From NCBI GenBank assembly GCA_030620115.1, contig JAUXFG010000088.1:1-15716 (forward strand): DNA of 15,716 bases, read 5' to 3'. The notes beneath the pieces were generated by a model, which saw nothing but the letters and a program-made list of their open reading frames with translations, was not told the DNA's origin and made no database searches. Positions 15,224-15,716 of this stretch are shown here, in pieces (position 1 is the first letter of the stretch; the number at the start of each line of letters is the position of its first letter). The position numbers and the translations under genes were made by a program. Origin of the DNA: Candidatus Fermentibacterota bacterium (lineage in GTDB: Bacteria > JAFGKV01).

Positions 15224-15716
15224 ATGAGCACTGGACGTGGAAGTCTCACAGGTCCGCCTGAGGGATGGGAGGTCAAGATGCCGAACATCAATCTCAGTTT
15301 CAAATGGGTCCTCTTGGGATTCATCGTTCTCTGGCTTCTTTCCGGCATCTATACGGTGGGTCCGGATGAGGCCGGCGTGGTGAGACGGTTCGGCGAGCAT
15401 GTCCGAACCACAGGGCCGGGAATGAACTATCGGCTGCCGACCCCCATGGAGCAGGTGGACACGCCGAAGATCCTCAAGGTCAGGAGAGTCGAGGTTGGGT
15501 TCAGGACGCTGAGCGTCGGCCCGCCGGCTCGATACCGGGAAATCCCGGAAGAAGCGCTCATGCTCACGGGTGATGAGAACATCATCAAGGCGGAGTTCAT
15601 AGTCCAGTACAAGATTTTGGATGCCGCGAAGTACTTGTTCGAGGTCAAAGATCCCGACGGCACTGTCAGAGACGCCGCGGAAGCATCTCTTCGCCAAATC
15701 ATCGGCGCGCACGGCA
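15224..15716 (+). CDS. hflK: HflK-like membrane protease modulator (3' end cut by window edge)
   Basis: HflK and HflC form a large inner-membrane complex that surrounds the FtsH protease and tunes it. Only the first 164 residues are in the window. A short Gly/Pro-rich N-terminus leads to one membrane segment (about 27-44, WVLLGFIVLWLLSGIY). The SPFH/band-7 domain then begins with VGPDEAGVVRRFGEHV. The block LTGDENIIKAEFIVQYKI is highly characteristic of HflK, whereas HflC carries a different equivalent. ATG at 15224 has a perfect AGGAGG six bases upstream, the best ribosome site in the window. An hflC gene would be expected just outside the right edge. A 67-base gap separates it from radA, so it may have its own promoter. 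Confidence 0.92.
   Translation, partial: MSTGRGSLTGPPEGWEVKMPNINLSFKWVLLGFIVLWLLSGIYTVGPDEAGVVRRFGEHVRTTGPGMNYRLPTPMEQVDTPKILKVRRVEVGFRTLSVGPPARYREIPEEALMLTGDENIIKAEFIVQYKILDAAKYLFEVKDPDGTVRDAAEASLRQIIGAHG

Noticed and set aside
1-15716. CRISPR array, transposase, phage genes or toxin-antitoxin pair
   Set aside because: No regularly spaced repeats, inverted terminal repeats or matching protein families were seen; the content is core chromosomal.

Overview
The window (about 15.7 kb, fairly GC-rich) looks like ordinary chromosome of a Gram-negative-type bacterium. Secreted M1 and M16 metallopeptidases, HflK and the Rho/RF1/DnaB/RadA set all fit that. No gene names a lineage. The mix of genes and their tight packing recall under-sampled FCB-type phyla known mostly from metagenomes, but that placement is an inference. 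I see no phage, transposon, CRISPR, tRNA or rRNA.

Layout: two divergent gene blocks leave a roughly 420-base spacer (5944-6362). The left block runs on the minus strand: a cobalamin-binding-type radical SAM protein, glutamate racemase MurI, an M1-like secreted metallopeptidase, and an M16 peptidase cut by the left edge. Neighbours overlap by 8 bases, sit 19 bases apart, or overlap by 4 bases, so this is almost certainly one operon. The spacer holds one good sigma-70-type promoter towards rho, a weaker one towards the radical SAM gene, and several inverted repeats.

The right block runs on the plus strand: rho, rpmE (L31), prfA (RF1), prmC, yicC, gmk, rpoZ (omega), a family 4 uracil-DNA glycosylase, dnaB, radA and, after a 67-base gap, the start of hflK. 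From prmC to radA most genes overlap or nearly touch. The block joins transcription termination, translation termination (RF1 and the methyltransferase that modifies its GGQ motif), RNA turnover, GTP precursor supply, RNA polymerase assembly, uracil repair, replication and recombination.

The oddest point is the start of prfA. RF1-like sequence runs well upstream of the first in-frame ATG (8176), yet no ATG, GTG or TTG lies in that frame between the preceding stop (7999) and 8176. A GTG at 8006 in another frame reads GTG GGG TAA, and a one-base backward slip on the GGGG run would join it to RF1. A base lost from the homopolymer is the simplest explanation. A release-factor-sensitive frameshift, by analogy with prfB, is the exciting alternative. 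Half of the clear starts in the window are GTG or TTG.
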